Positions 19,075-28,970 are shown, counted from the first letter of the stretch. The stretch is 64,000 nt of DNA from Cycloclasticus sp. symbiont of Poecilosclerida sp. N (GCA_002101205.1 LWTM01000069.1:9851-73850), one strand, 5' to 3'. The notes: generated from the letters alone by a model not told the origin. Numbers and translations: made by a program.

Positions 19075-19854
19075 ATGTTTAATCAAATAAAAGAAGATAT
19101 CAATATTGTTTTTGACCGAGATCCCGCGGCTCGAAATAAACTTGAAGTCATAACCACGTACCCTGGTTTTCACGCGATTTTGTTGCACCGGTTTAATCAT
19201 TGCTTATGGCGCAATAATCTAAAATTCCTTTCACGGTTTTTCGCTTATTTCTCACGTTGGCTAACCGGTATAGAAATTCATCCAGGTGCGGTGATCGGTA
19301 AGCGTTTTTTTATTGACCACGGAATGGGCATCGTTGTTGGTGAAACAGCCATTATTGGTGATGATTGCACCTTATATCAGGGCGTTACCTTAGGCGGTAC
19401 GAGCTGGCAAAAAGGTAAGCGACACCCAACATTAGGTAACCGTGTTGTGGTTGGCGCTGGCGCAAAAATATTGGGGCCTATTGATATTGGCTATAATGCG
19501 CGGATTGGGTCGAATGCGGTTGTTATAAGAGATGTGCCTGAGGCTGCCACGATTGTTGGCATACCTGGCCGCGTCGTGAGCACTGATTCTACGCAACCAA
19601 GCGCTGAGCAAGAAGCGATGGCTAAGAAAATCGGTTTCGACGCGTATGGCACCTCTCAAGGAATGCCAGACCCTATCGCTGTCGCAATCAATGGCATGTT
19701 GGGGCACATCCATAGCGTGGATAAAGAAATGGAAAAAATGCGTCGTGAAATAAAAGCATTAGGCGGCGGTGTAGGCGGCGGCTTTGAAGAAATAAGCAGC
19801 GAGCCCGTTGATGATGGAACCGGTTCAACGTGCGTAGAGAAGAAAGCTGAATAA
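19075..19854 (+). CDS. cysE: Serine O-acetyltransferase
   Basis: Makes O-acetylserine for cysteine synthesis. I place the start at ATG 19075 (MFNQIKEDINIVFDRDPA); a TTG two codons earlier is also in frame. The N-terminal helical domain is followed by a left-handed beta-helix of hexapeptide repeats with HPGAVIGKRFFIDHGMGIV, GETAIIGDDCTLYQGVTLG and VVVGAGAKILGPIDIG. The active-site histidines in FIDHG and in GKRHPTLGNR are present. A glycine-rich, acidic tail makes it about 259 residues, near normal. Confidence 0.95.
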   Translation: MFNQIKEDINIVFDRDPAARNKLEVITTYPGFHAILLHRFNHCLWRNNLKFLSRFFAYFSRWLTGIEIHPGAVIGKRFFIDHGMGIVVGETAIIGDDCTLYQGVTLGGTSWQKGKRHPTLGNRVVVGAGAKILGPIDIGYNARIGSNAVVIRDVPEAATIVGIPGRVVSTDSTQPSAEQEAMAKKIGFDAYGTSQGMPDPIAVAINGMLGHIHSVDKEMEKMRREIKALGGGVGGGFEEISSEPVDDGTGSTCVEKKAE

Positions 19855-19878
19855 TTAAGTAAAGCCAGTGAATATGTC

Positions 19879-20955
19879 ATGATTTACTTTGACCACAATG
19901 CAGCAACACCCCTTGACCCCCGGGTACTCGAGGCGATGATGCCCTTTTTAACGACTTTTTACGGGAACCCATCCAGTTTGCATCGGCACGGAAGGGCGGT
20001 TAAAACGGCGATTGAACAAGCAAGGGAACAGGTCGCGCGGCTTGTTAATGCTAATGCAGAGCAAGTGATTTTCACCAGCGGCGGCACAGAGTCTAATAAC
20101 TTGGCCTGCCTTATGGCGGCGGATAAGAAAAATGTGTTTATCGGCGCAACAGAGCACCCCTCAGTTATAGAGGCCTTACGTGCATTAAAGATAATACCCG
20201 TTGACCCATCAGGTCTAATAAAATCGGATAGCTTGCCGCTAGAAAACGGCTTTGTGTCCATTATGTACGCGAATAATGAGACCGGCGTGGTTCAAAATAT
20301 CCGTCAGTTAACTCACGCGCTCGCTGGAAAAGACGTCATTTTCCATACCGACGCCGTACAGGCAGCAGGGAAAATACCGCTCGATTTCGCGTTAAGTGGC
20401 TCGAACCTAATGTCCTTATCTGCGCATAAAATGTATGGGCCCAAAGGGACAGGTGCATTGATACATGACGGAAAAACCAACCTAAACCCTATATTCAAAG
20501 GCGGCAGTCAAGAAAGCGGCTATAGAGCCGGGACTGAGAATATCGCTGGAATTGTTGGCTTCGGTAAAGCCGCAGAACTTGCCATGCTCGAACTGGACCT
20601 GCGGCGCGAACATCTGCTGATGCTACAAAGTACGCTTGAAGAAGGTTTGGAAAAAATAACGGGGCTAAGCATTGTTGCCCAAGCGGCGCAACGGCTACGC
20701 AATACCAGTCAAATAGTCATCGAGAACATAGACGGCGAAATGCTACTGATGCAACTCGATCAACAATCTATCGCCGTATCTAGCGGTTCTGCTTGTTCAA
20801 GTAACAGCAAAGAACCCTCACCTGTGCTTAAAGCTATGGGCTATGAAGATAAATTAGCGCTAAGCGCCATACGGATTAGCTTAGGGCAACAAAATACCCT
20901 AGAAGAGGTTGAGCGGTTTATCGAAGTTTTGAGAACAATTGCGGGTGCCAGGTAG
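19879..20955 (+). CDS. Cysteine desulfurase (IscS/NifS-like)
   Basis: A 358-residue PLP-dependent cysteine desulfurase that supplies sulfur from cysteine. Visible are YFDHNAATPLDPRV, the GGTESNN loop, the ATEHPSV His, HTDAVQAAGKI, the PLP lysine in SLSAHKMYGPKG and the catalytic Cys in SSGSACSSNSKEPSPVL. It is shorter than classical IscS (about 400) and belongs with the smaller NifS-like group. No iscR, iscU or hscAB follows, so it is not part of a full isc operon here. Its position behind cysE links it to cysteine use. Confidence 0.92.
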   Translation: MIYFDHNAATPLDPRVLEAMMPFLTTFYGNPSSLHRHGRAVKTAIEQAREQVARLVNANAEQVIFTSGGTESNNLACLMAADKKNVFIGATEHPSVIEALRALKIIPVDPSGLIKSDSLPLENGFVSIMYANNETGVVQNIRQLTHALAGKDVIFHTDAVQAAGKIPLDFALSGSNLMSLSAHKMYGPKGTGALIHDGKTNLNPIFKGGSQESGYRAGTENIAGIVGFGKAAELAMLELDLRREHLLMLQSTLEEGLEKITGLSIVAQAAQRLRNTSQIVIENIDGEMLLMQLDQQSIAVSSGSACSSNSKEPSPVLKAMGYEDKLALSAIRISLGQQNTLEEVERFIEVLRTIAGAR

Positions 20956-21138
20956 TGCCATTAATCATGCAGCTAAGCTTTTTTTGATGATTTAATCGCG
21001 CTTAAAATAGGGGAGTCGTCGCTTTTGTGTCTGTTACGGGGCCCATAATAGACCATTGCACAAGAGCGTTATGCGTTTACAATAAGTTAGACGCTGTACG
21101 GCACAAGCCTGGCAGTTAGATACAATGGTTCATATTTA

Positions 21139-21900
21139 TTAAGGCTGAAAAGCAAAGCATTGCCCGGATTGTCTGCTGGCGATAACACGTAATAGGCGTT
21201 TTGCTACCTGTTTTGCGGAACAAAGGCCGGTGTTTTCTTCGCCAGGGTGGGTTTTCTTTCTGATGGGCAAAACACTTGCGCCTGGAATAAAGACATTGCT
21301 GACAATCGAGGTACCTTCAAATTCATCGGCGAGTATGCTCGATAAACTTTCAAGCGCGATTTTCGATACACCGTAAGCGCCCCAATAAGCTTTGCTTTGT
21401 CGCGCGGAAGAATCTGAGACAAAGGTGATCGAGGGCCTTGGAGCTTGCTGTAAAAGTGGCAGGCAAGCTTTGCTCAGCGTCATCGCTGCGTTGACGTTTA
21501 TTTGCTGTGTTTTTTGCCATGAAGCACTGTCTTGGCTGGCAAGAGGGCCTATGACTCCTGAATAACAAGCCAAATGAACTATACCGTCTAACCTTTTGAA
21601 TTTATTATAAATTGAATGAATAAGTTTTTCGTATTCTTCGTCGTCTTTTTGTTCTAAATTAAAAGGAATAATGATGGGACAGGGCCCGCGTGCTTGTACA
21701 ATTTCATCGTATAGCTTGTCGAGTTTTTCGTTATTTTGCCCGGTTAGAATGACCGTCGCGCCGTGTTGAGCTAGCTGCAAGGATAACGCCTTTCCAAGGC
21801 CACCTGTAGCGCCGGTAATAAGATATACGCAATGTTCAAACGGGTGATTTGTGGGAACCGTCGCAGGTATATCCACTGTTTTATTCATGCTTTTTAACAT
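21139..21900 (-). CDS. Short-chain dehydrogenase, YciK-like
   Basis: A 253-residue SDR oxidoreductase with the NAD(P)-binding TGATGGLGKA motif near residue 30, the active-site serine in FVSDSSA and the YGVSK Tyr/Lys pair. It is the last gene of the minus-strand operon mtaD-ubiG-gph-rmuC-SDR, where gammaproteobacteria commonly carry yciK. Its ATG lies inside the end of rmuC (20-bp overlap), implying coupling. The substrate is unknown. Confidence 0.85.
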   Translation of the reverse strand: MLKSMNKTVDIPATVPTNHPFEHCVYLITGATGGLGKALSLQLAQHGATVILTGQNNEKLDKLYDEIVQARGPCPIIIPFNLEQKDDEEYEKLIHSIYNKFKRLDGIVHLACYSGVIGPLASQDSASWQKTQQINVNAAMTLSKACLPLLQQAPRPSITFVSDSSARQSKAYWGAYGVSKIALESLSSILADEFEGTSIVSNVFIPGASVLPIRKKTHPGEENTGLCSAKQVAKRLLRVIASRQSGQCFAFQP

Positions 21901-23140
21901 CGATGCTTGTGTGTTGGCGCGTTAGTTTTTCAATGGAGTCTACATGAGGTAATGTTTTACGTGTTTCAATGCCTAAGTCTTTAAATTTACGAGCATTAGG
22001 AAATACCTGCCTTTCCAAAGAACCAATGGCTTTATTGTAATGATCAACACTTTTATCCAAAGAGCTGCCGACTTTACCTAAATGTCCAACAAAGGTTGCT
22101 AAACGCGAGTACATTTCTTCGCCCAGCTTTCGGATGACCTCAGCGTTCTCAGTGGTTGCTTGCTGGCGCCAACCAAAGGCTATGGCGCGTAGTAGAGCGA
22201 CTAAACTGGTCGGTGTAGCGAGAATAACGTGTTGCGCTAGCGCATCTTCTAATAACGAATGATCTTGTTCTAAAGCCGCGCTAAGGAACTGATCGCCGGG
22301 TATAAACAGGACAACAAAGTCGGGCGTGTTTTTAAATTGTGCCCAATAGGCTTTTTTTGATAATTCTTTAACTCGACCGCGTACTTGCTTGGCGTGTTGG
22401 ACTAAAAAAATCTTACGTTCTTTGTCGTCGGTTTGTTCGGTTGCCGTTAAATAAGCGTCTAAAGGCGTTTTAGCATCGACAACAATTTCACGTTGATCAG
22501 GCATTCGAATAACCATATCCGGCCTCATAGCGCCGTCACTTGTGTTTAAGTGTTCTTGTTCAAAAAAATCACATCGCTCAACTAAACCGGCCAGTTCCGC
22601 GAGGCGCCTTAAAGTTAACTCACCCCATCGTCCACGCACCTCAGGGCGACGTAACGCTTGTACAAGGTTTCGAGTTTCACCTTGAAGTTGGTTCTGGGTT
22701 TCCGTCATATTTTGTAAAAATTGACTGATGGAACCGTAAGTTTGCTGCCGGTCGCTTTCGAGCTTTTTAAGCTGTGTGTCGGTTTTTTTAAGGATCTCTT
22801 TAATGGGCGAGACAATCTCGTCAAAGGCTTTTTCTTTCTCGTTTAGGCGCGATTCGGCCGTGTTTTGCTGTTTACTGAAGTTTTCACGCGCGAGTTTTAA
22901 AAACTCTTCGTTGTTTTCTCTAAGCGCTCGGCTTGAAAGGGCAGAAAAGCTGTCATGAAAGCTTGCTGTCAAGGCTTTCTCACTGCTTTTTGCTTTTTCA
23001 CTTAACTCTTTTTCTATTGATAAGCGTGTTTCGAGCTCTGTTAAGCTGTTTTTGAGACGGGCATTGGCTCGCTGCAGAAATAAATAAGTGGCGATAAAAC
23101 CAGCCATTAGCCCACCTAAAATTAATAAAATATCGTTCAT
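21881..23140 (-). CDS. rmuC: DNA recombination protein RmuC
   Basis: A 419-residue RmuC, implicated in limiting DNA inversion at short inverted repeats. It has an N-terminal transmembrane anchor (residues 3-20), then about 130 residues of coiled coil (SIEKELSEKAKSSEKALT and onward). The PD-(D/E)XK-like nuclease core contains VRGRWGELTLRRLAELAGL, MRPDMVIRMPDQREIVVDAKTPL split across two strands and FVVLFIPGDQFLSAAL. The gene overlaps both neighbours by a few bases. Confidence 0.93.
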   Translation of the reverse strand: MNDILLILGGLMAGFIATYLFLQRANARLKNSLTELETRLSIEKELSEKAKSSEKALTASFHDSFSALSSRALRENNEEFLKLARENFSKQQNTAESRLNEKEKAFDEIVSPIKEILKKTDTQLKKLESDRQQTYGSISQFLQNMTETQNQLQGETRNLVQALRRPEVRGRWGELTLRRLAELAGLVERCDFFEQEHLNTSDGAMRPDMVIRMPDQREIVVDAKTPLDAYLTATEQTDDKERKIFLVQHAKQVRGRVKELSKKAYWAQFKNTPDFVVLFIPGDQFLSAALEQDHSLLEDALAQHVILATPTSLVALLRAIAFGWRQQATTENAEVIRKLGEEMYSRLATFVGHLGKVGSSLDKSVDHYNKAIGSLERQVFPNARKFKDLGIETRKTLPHVDSIEKLTRQHTSIDVKKHE

Positions 23141-23838
23141 ATTGACTGTCCTTTTAAGCGGATGGATGTGAGTAATGCTAATAGTTCTTGTGGTGTTTCA
23201 ACGAGGGTATTGGCCTGCCACGCATTTATATCTTCTGTATCAGGGATATACCCATAAGCGCAGGCAATGGTTTTCAACCCAGCAAGTCGTCCTGCGCGTA
23301 TATCGCGTTCAGCATCGCCGATATAAAGAGTATTTTCTGGCATAACGTCTAACTGTTTGCAGGCTAAAAAAATGGGTTCTGGGTGCGGTTTAGAGTTAGC
23401 TACTTGGTCACCACAGACGACGCAGCTGGATTTATCAAGCAAAGATAATTTTTTAAGTAGCGGCCGCGTCAAGTATTCAGGCTTATTGGTCACAATGCCC
23501 CAAGGTATGTTGTTACGCTCTAAGTGCAAAAGAGCGCTATCTAAGCCTTCAAATAAACGGGATTTATCTGCAATATGTTGTTGATAATAGGCGATGAGGT
23601 CGGCTTTGATTTTTTCGTGTTGTTCAGAACTGAGACTATCGCCAAACCCCAGCTTTATTAACCCATTAGCACCGTTTGAAACGGTAGGGCGAATAGCCGA
23701 ATAGGGCAAAGTGCTACGATTATTTTTTTTAAGTACCGCGTTTAATGCAGCGGCTAAATCTGGAGCAGTATCGATTAATGCGCCATCTAGGTCGAACAAA
23801 ACGGCGTCTACACGCGATAGGCTAATCTCAAGCATCAA
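23137..23838 (-). CDS. gph: Phosphoglycolate phosphatase, HAD family
   Basis: A 233-residue HAD hydrolase that dephosphorylates 2-phosphoglycolate. Motif I reads VLFDLDGALIDTAPD: the catalytic D-x-D is intact but the usual Thr after Gly is Ala. Motif II/III is GIVTNKPEYLTRPLLKKL, and motif IV is YIGDAERDIRAGRLAGL. The IDTAPDLAAALNAVL cap entry is typical of Gph. It sits between ubiG and rmuC, the common order ubiG-gph. Two adjacent ATGs are possible starts. Confidence 0.9.
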   Translation of the reverse strand: MMLEISLSRVDAVLFDLDGALIDTAPDLAAALNAVLKKNNRSTLPYSAIRPTVSNGANGLIKLGFGDSLSSEQHEKIKADLIAYYQQHIADKSRLFEGLDSALLHLERNNIPWGIVTNKPEYLTRPLLKKLSLLDKSSCVVCGDQVANSKPHPEPIFLACKQLDVMPENTLYIGDAERDIRAGRLAGLKTIACAYGYIPDTEDINAWQANTLVETPQELLALLTSIRLKGQSI

Positions 23839-23843
23839 AAAAG

Positions 23844-24563
23844 TTAACGGTGCTGACTAGGTTTCTTAAAAACACAAATATAATTAACGCTGATGTCATG
23901 CGTCATAGAAAAGGACCGCTTAATGGGGTTGTACTCAATGCCACGGCTATCGATAAGCTCCAGGCCCGCTTGTCTAGCCCATAAAGCCAGTTCAGAGGGT
24001 TTGATAAAGCTAGCGTAATCATGCGTGCCTTTAGGTAACATACCCAAAACATATTCTGCGCCAATGATAGATAACAGATACGATTTTGGATTTCTGTTTA
24101 GGGTTGATAAGAACACATAGCCATCCTGCTTCACAAGCGCGGCGCAGGCTTTAATAATTGAACCAGGATCCGGCACGTGTTCCAGCAATTCCATGCAGGT
24201 GACGCAATCAAAACTATTCGCTTTTTGTTCTGCAAAGTCCTCAACGCTGGTGAGCTGATAATTCACGGATACACCGCTATCTAAGCGATGAAGGTCGGCC
24301 ACGTCTAGAAGGTCTTTTCCTAGATCGATACCCGTAACAGTCGCGCCTTTTACCGCCATCGATTCAGACAAAATACCACCACCACAACCAACATCTAAAA
24401 TCTCTTTGCCGTTAAGTGATACGGTTTTATCAATTAAGCTAAGGCGAAGCGGGTTGATTTGGTGAAGTGTTTTAAGGTCGCCTTCAGGGTCCCACCAATG
24501 GGAGGCCATAGAGCTAAACTTTTCTATTTCTGATGGCGTTGCGTTTTTTCGAGCTTGAGTCAT
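23844..24563 (-). CDS. ubiG: 3-demethylubiquinol / polyprenyldihydroxybenzoate methyltransferase UbiG
   Basis: A class I SAM methyltransferase that carries out both O-methylations of ubiquinone synthesis. It opens with EIEKFSSMASHWWDPEGDLK, followed by motif I ILDVGCGGGILSESMA. Later come CMELLEHVPDPGSII and FLSTLNRNPKSYL, and the membrane-binding GTHDYASFIKPSEL stretch typical of UbiG. It is 239 residues, normal. Five bases separate it from mtaD upstream. Confidence 0.96.
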   Translation of the reverse strand: MTQARKNATPSEIEKFSSMASHWWDPEGDLKTLHQINPLRLSLIDKTVSLNGKEILDVGCGGGILSESMAVKGATVTGIDLGKDLLDVADLHRLDSGVSVNYQLTSVEDFAEQKANSFDCVTCMELLEHVPDPGSIIKACAALVKQDGYVFLSTLNRNPKSYLLSIIGAEYVLGMLPKGTHDYASFIKPSELALWARQAGLELIDSRGIEYNPIKRSFSMTHDISVNYICVFKKPSQHR

Positions 24564-24567
24564 CTGC

Positions 24568-25908
24568 TTATTTTACACCGTTTTTACTAACGAAATGATG
24601 AAACGGCGCAATCTTCTGATGCCATTGTTTTGTCCTTTCAAGCACGCTTAGTTCGTCTATTGTCGTTAGCACGTGATCGTGCATAAGTCTTTTGCCATCG
24701 ACCCAAACGTCGCTAATTTGCGAGCGATTAGCGGAATAAACCAGGCTAGAGATGACGTCGTAAATGGGCTGCGTTTCAATGCAATTTAAATTAATCGCAA
24801 ACAGATCGGCTTGTTTGCCAATTTCAAGCGAGCCTATCGCCTCACTTAGCCCTAGTGCTTTTGCACCGTTTATCGTCGCCATACGAAGGGCTTCATGAGC
24901 TGAAAGGCAGTCGGCTTTCCCGCTTACCCCTTTAGCTAACAAGGCAGCGCTGCGCATTTCACCGAGCATATCAATATCATTATTACTAGCTGAGCCATCT
25001 GTGCCTAAAGCGACATTAATACCGGCGTCAAGCAAGTCAGAAACCGGACAAAAACCGCTGGCGAGCTTTAAGTTTGACTCAGGACAATGTATGACATGAA
25101 CGGCATTTTTAGCGAGCAATTGAATGTCTTCGCCGTTTAAGGCGGTCATGTGTACCATCATTAAGTTAGGGCCAAGTAGCGTTAAATCATTGAGCCTATT
25201 CAATGGGCTTTTACCGTACACTTCAAAGGAGTCGGTAACCTCGCTGGCCGTTTCATGTGCGTGGATATGCATAGAAAGCCCCAGCTCGTTCATGAGCGGT
25301 TGTATTCGTTGAAAAGACTCGTCTGACACCGTGTAGGGCGCGTGCGGTGAGAATGAGAAATTAACCAGCGCATCGTGACGAAACTGGTCTTTGACCAATA
25401 AGCCTTTAGAGATGTATTCATCTAAGTCTTTTGCCCAACGCGTTGGGAAGTCTATAATTGGAATACCAATATTGACCCGTATTCCAGCGCGCGAAGCCGC
25501 AGATGCGGTTTCATCGATAAAGAAATACATATCGTTAAAGCAGGTCGTACCGCCTTTAATCATTTCGGCAATAGCGAGTTCAGAGCCGGCGCGTACAAAA
25601 TTCTGGTCCACCAACGCGGACTCAGCAGGCCAGATATGCTCACTAAGCCATTCATCCAAGGCTAAATCGTCAGCCAAGCCTTTTAACAAGCTCATGGCGG
25701 CGTGCGTATGGGCATTGATAAAACCCGGTGCTAAGGCGTGATCGTCTAGAGTAATAACCTCGGCGGCGTCATATTTAAGCGCCTCATCTTGTGGCAAAAT
25801 ATCGATAATTTTGTCATCCAAAATAATCATGGCATGATGATGCAATACCCTATCGTTAGCATCTACCGTTATAATCCAACGGGCATTAATTTGAAGGCTT
25901 GCTGACAT
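24568..25908 (-). CDS. mtaD: 5-methylthioadenosine/S-adenosylhomocysteine deaminase
   Basis: A 446-residue amidohydrolase of the TRZ/ATZ type. Metal ligands are visible in PGFINAHTHAAMSLL (H-x-H), in MHIHAHET (His), in IHCPESNLKLASG and in ALGTDGSASNNDIDML (Asp). A LKGLADDLALDEWLSEHIWP segment is characteristic. It deaminates methylthioadenosine or SAH formed by SAM-dependent enzymes, which suits its place as first gene before ubiG. The upstream region (25909-25990) should hold the operon promoter. Confidence 0.92.
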   Translation of the reverse strand: MSASLQINARWIITVDANDRVLHHHAMIILDDKIIDILPQDEALKYDAAEVITLDDHALAPGFINAHTHAAMSLLKGLADDLALDEWLSEHIWPAESALVDQNFVRAGSELAIAEMIKGGTTCFNDMYFFIDETASAASRAGIRVNIGIPIIDFPTRWAKDLDEYISKGLLVKDQFRHDALVNFSFSPHAPYTVSDESFQRIQPLMNELGLSMHIHAHETASEVTDSFEVYGKSPLNRLNDLTLLGPNLMMVHMTALNGEDIQLLAKNAVHVIHCPESNLKLASGFCPVSDLLDAGINVALGTDGSASNNDIDMLGEMRSAALLAKGVSGKADCLSAHEALRMATINGAKALGLSEAIGSLEIGKQADLFAINLNCIETQPIYDVISSLVYSANRSQISDVWVDGKRLMHDHVLTTIDELSVLERTKQWHQKIAPFHHFVSKNGVK

Positions 25909-26494
25909 AAATTATAAAAAAACGTTGTTATATGACACTCTTTAGCCGGTCACTTAGCATGATAACGGCGCGCGTTCACAAGCACCAGTGACAGCTACCT
26001 GAACAGGAAGTATATATACATATAGACAGTACGCAAGGGTTGTATCTCACAATAAAAAGACATGGCTGTACGTGGCGTACTCGCCGCTTTAATTACTGAC
26101 AGTGTTTTGCCGCATCGCTTATGCAAAAGGGCGTGCCGGTTACGTCGTCGTCGATGCAGGCAATATTTGTATGAACCTTGATATAACCAAGAAAATAGGC
26201 ACGTACTCATTAGCTGTTTTAACGAATGACCGTGGTGCGAAGTTGATGGCGCCGCGCCAACGACAACACTTGATGTTAAGGTAAAGTCAGGCTACGGTAT
26301 TATGATTGAACACCGTTATCATACGGAAATATTGCCCGCAAACCACAGCAAATCGTGGGTTGATGCGCTTAACTTCGTTTTTGATGTGACGTCCGTATCG
26401 CTTATAACGGAGATTGTTACGGGAAAAAGGGTGATTGAATCCCCAGATGCCCGTAAAATACAGGCTTTAATCGAACAAATTTAGTAACTATGTT
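25909..26494. other. Gap between mtaD and crcB with small unrecognised frames
   Basis: Two plus-strand frames of about 60 residues each (26102-26284 and 26302-26484) lie in this 586-bp gap. The second (MIEHRYHTEILPANHSKSW to SPDARKIQALIEQI) ends 10 bp before crcB and has protein-like composition. The first contains GYVVVDAGNICMNLDITKK. They may be remains of one gene broken by frameshift, or chance frames. I recognise no family. The divergent promoter of mtaD should lie near 25910-26000. Confidence 0.3.
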
Positions 26495-26869
26495 ATGACG
26501 CAACTTCTAGCGATTGCCGCAGGTGGCTCAATAGGCGCACTAATGCGATACCTTGTGTCGAGTGGAATTCACACGTGGTTAGGCCGCGGATTCCCGTACG
26601 GGACGCTCGTGGTTAACATTGTTGGCTCACTTTTTATGGGCCTGTTGTATGAACTGTTTTTACAGAGACTGTCTGTTTCACCTGACGTTAAAGCGATTTT
26701 ATTGGTTGGTTTTTTAGGTGCGTTCACCACTTTTTCCACTTTTTCAATAGAAACGGTTCAATTGATGGAACAGGGCGATTTGTTCAAAGCCATTATTAAT
26801 ATACTTGCTAGCGTTATTTTGTGCGTATTAGCAGCATGGTGCGGGCTACAAATAGCGCGCGCATTGTAA
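26495..26869 (+). CDS. crcB: Fluoride ion channel CrcB/Fluc
   Basis: A 124-residue four-helix membrane protein. It shows GGSIGALMRYLVS, FPYGTLVVNIVGSLFMGLL with the Asn characteristic of Fluc pores, and VGFLGAFTTFSTFSIE with the Phe-box. It exports fluoride as an antiparallel dimer. No fluoride riboswitch is evident upstream. It lies directly before serS, a frequent neighbour in gammaproteobacteria. Confidence 0.94.
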   Translation: MTQLLAIAAGGSIGALMRYLVSSGIHTWLGRGFPYGTLVVNIVGSLFMGLLYELFLQRLSVSPDVKAILLVGFLGAFTTFSTFSIETVQLMEQGDLFKAIINILASVILCVLAAWCGLQIARAL

Positions 26870-26965
26870 TTGTTTCATGCCCAAAGAGCATCAGTTTTAT
26901 TGAAGCGGAAAACAAAGCGGTTCCGTTCAATTCAGCTCTAAAATCAATAAAAATAGGAAAGCACC

Positions 26966-28243
26966 ATGCTAGACCCCCAACTTTTAAGAAACGACCCCAA
27001 CGAGATTAAAAAAGCCATGCAGCGACACGGCGCCGATTTAGACGTTGATGCATTGAACATTCTTGAAACGAAGCGCAAAGAGATTCAAGTTAAAACGCAA
27101 ACGCTACAAAGTGAGCGTAATAAAAGCGCTAAGGCCATTGGTCTAGCCAAAGCGAAGGGCGAGGACATACAACCCCTGCTCGATAATGTTTCACAGCTAG
27201 GCGATGATTTAAAGACGGCTGAGGCCGAACTAAATGACGTCCAAGCGAAATTGCTAAGCATTCAAGCGTCACTGCCCAATATCTTGTCTGACGACGTACC
27301 TACAGGCAAAGATGAAGAGCAAAATATCGAACTTAAAAAATGGGGCGCAATCCCCGAATTTTCATACCAAGCCAAAGACCATGTGGATTTAGGCCAATCA
27401 CTGAGCGGTATTGATTTTGAGGCAGGCGCAAAAATAGCCGGTTCACGTTTTGTCACACTGTCCGGCCCTTTAGCAAGACTACAACGTGCTTTAACCCAGT
27501 TCATGTTGGATACGCATATAGATAAACATGGCTATCGTGAAACGTATGTGCCTTATTTAGTCAACGAAGAAAGCTTACGGGGAACAGGGCAGCTGCCTAA
27601 GTTTGAAGAAGATTTATTTAAAATTGGGAATGATTCGCCTTACTACTTAATACCCACCGCCGAAGTACCAGTGACGAACTTAGTGCGTGATGAAATTATT
27701 AGTGATAAAGACATGCCGCTTAAATTTGTCGCCCATACACCGTGTTTTAGAAGCGAGGCGGGCGCCTATGGGCGCGATGTTCGTGGCATGATTCGTCAGC
27801 ATCAGTTCGAAAAAGTTGAGCTAGTGCAAATTGTTAAAGCAAATGAATCAGCGCAAGCGCTTGAAGAGTTAACTCAACACGCAGAAGAAATTCTTCAAGC
27901 CTTAAAGCTACCGTATAAGCTTATGTTACTTTGTTCTGGCGACACAGGGTTTTCCTCCACAAAAACGTATGACCTTGAAGTATGGCTACCGGGTCAATCT
28001 GCGTACCGTGAAATTTCCTCGTGTAGTAATTTTGTTGATTTTCAAGCGCGTCGCCTAAAAGCGCGTTGGAGAAACCCAGAAACAGGCAAGCCTGAACTTG
28101 TTCACACGGTTAATGGATCAGGCTTAGCCGTAGGACGTACATTGATTGCGGTGATGGAAAACTACCAACAGGCCGACGGGTCTATTAAAGTGCCAGAAGT
28201 GCTTGTGCCTTACATGGGTGGCTTGGAAATAATCACTGCCTAA
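26966..28243 (+). CDS. serS: Seryl-tRNA synthetase
   Basis: A 425-residue class II aminoacyl-tRNA synthetase. The N-terminal tRNA-binding coiled coil (about residues 25-105) is followed by the catalytic core with motif 2 [21 protein letters not shown] and motif 3 [31 protein letters not shown] is also present. The ATG at 26966 follows a GGAAAG ribosome site. A strong hairpin terminator follows at 28258. Confidence 0.97.
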   Translation: MLDPQLLRNDPNEIKKAMQRHGADLDVDALNILETKRKEIQVKTQTLQSERNKSAKAIGLAKAKGEDIQPLLDNVSQLGDDLKTAEAELNDVQAKLLSIQASLPNILSDDVPTGKDEEQNIELKKWGAIPEFSYQAKDHVDLGQSLSGIDFEAGAKIAGSRFVTLSGPLARLQRALTQFMLDTHIDKHGYRETYVPYLVNEESLRGTGQLPKFEEDLFKIGNDSPYYLIPTAEVPVTNLVRDEIISDKDMPLKFVAHTPCFRSEAGAYGRDVRGMIRQHQFEKVELVQIVKANESAQALEELTQHAEEILQALKLPYKLMLLCSGDTGFSSTKTYDLEVWLPGQSAYREISSCSNFVDFQARRLKARWRNPETGKPELVHTVNGSGLAVGRTLIAVMENYQQADGSIKVPEVLVPYMGGLEIITA

Positions 28244-28257
28244 AGCAGACATAAAAA

Positions 28258-28280
28258 AAGCCCCGAGAAGGGGCTTCTTT
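28258..28280 (+). terminator. Rho-independent terminator between serS and BI-1 gene
   Basis: A 7-bp stem AAGCCCC/GGGGCTT with loop GAGAA, preceded by a run of A and followed by CTTT, so it can serve both convergent genes: serS (plus) and the BI-1 gene (minus, with a TTTTTT tail). Confidence 0.85.
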
Positions 28281-28298
28281 ATGTGTCACTAATGGCTA

Positions 28299-28970
28299 CT
28301 AATCGCGGCCGCTCACTGCGCCAAGAATATGCAGCAAGCTTGTAAATAAGTTAAACAAACTGATATACAAACAAACCGTCGCCATAATGTAGTTTGTTTC
28401 GCCACCGTGAATAATGGCGCTTGTTTGATACAGAATCAAGCCAGACATCAACATGATGAACATAGCAGAAACGCCCAATGATAAAGCGGGGATGCTAAAG
28501 ACCATTGCGCCAATACCGGCAAGGAAAGCCACTAAAATCCCAACCATTAAAAAGCCAGAGATAAAGCTAAAATCTTTCTTTGTTGTTAATGCGTAGCCTG
28601 AAAGCCCAAGGAAAATAACGCCAGTACCGCCCAACGAAGTCATAATCAATTGATGGCCATTAGAATAAGCATCTAGATACATATTTAGAATAGGGCCTAA
28701 TGTCATGCCCATAAAACCAGTTAAAGCAAAGACACAAACAATGCCCATGCCGCTGTTTCTAAATTTGGTTGTTAGCCACAATAAACCGAAATAACCCACA
28801 AGCGTTATAATTATGCCTGGGTGTGGGAGATTCATGCGCATTGATAGGGCGGCGGCTCCTGCACTGAAGATTAACGTCATCGCTAACAGCGTATACGTAT
28901 TTTTTAAGACTTTATTAGTTGCTAGTATGCTCGCTTCACTGCGCGCCATAGATTGATTAAATTGATTCAA
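28299..28970 (-). CDS. Bax inhibitor-1/YccA-family membrane protein
   Basis: A 223-residue protein with seven hydrophobic segments and family motifs: NTYTLLAMTLIFSAGAAAL, then ALTGFMGMTLGPILNMYL, and the C-terminal ICLYISLFNLF-type segment (VCLYISLFNLFTSLL). Bacterial members are membrane proteins (some are FtsH-interacting, some pH-sensitive Ca2+ leak channels). The exact role here is unknown. The N-terminus MNQFNQSMARSEASILATNK fits a YccA/BI-1 cytoplasmic tail. It is transcribed toward serS. Confidence 0.9.
   Translation of the reverse strand: MNQFNQSMARSEASILATNKVLKNTYTLLAMTLIFSAGAAALSMRMNLPHPGIIITLVGYFGLLWLTTKFRNSGMGIVCVFALTGFMGMTLGPILNMYLDAYSNGHQLIMTSLGGTGVIFLGLSGYALTTKKDFSFISGFLMVGILVAFLAGIGAMVFSIPALSLGVSAMFIMLMSGLILYQTSAIIHGGETNYIMATVCLYISLFNLFTSLLHILGAVSGRD

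Noticed and set aside
26495..26869. Fluoride riboswitch before crcB
   Set aside because: The upstream 150 bases lack the conserved pseudoknot pattern that I could recognise.
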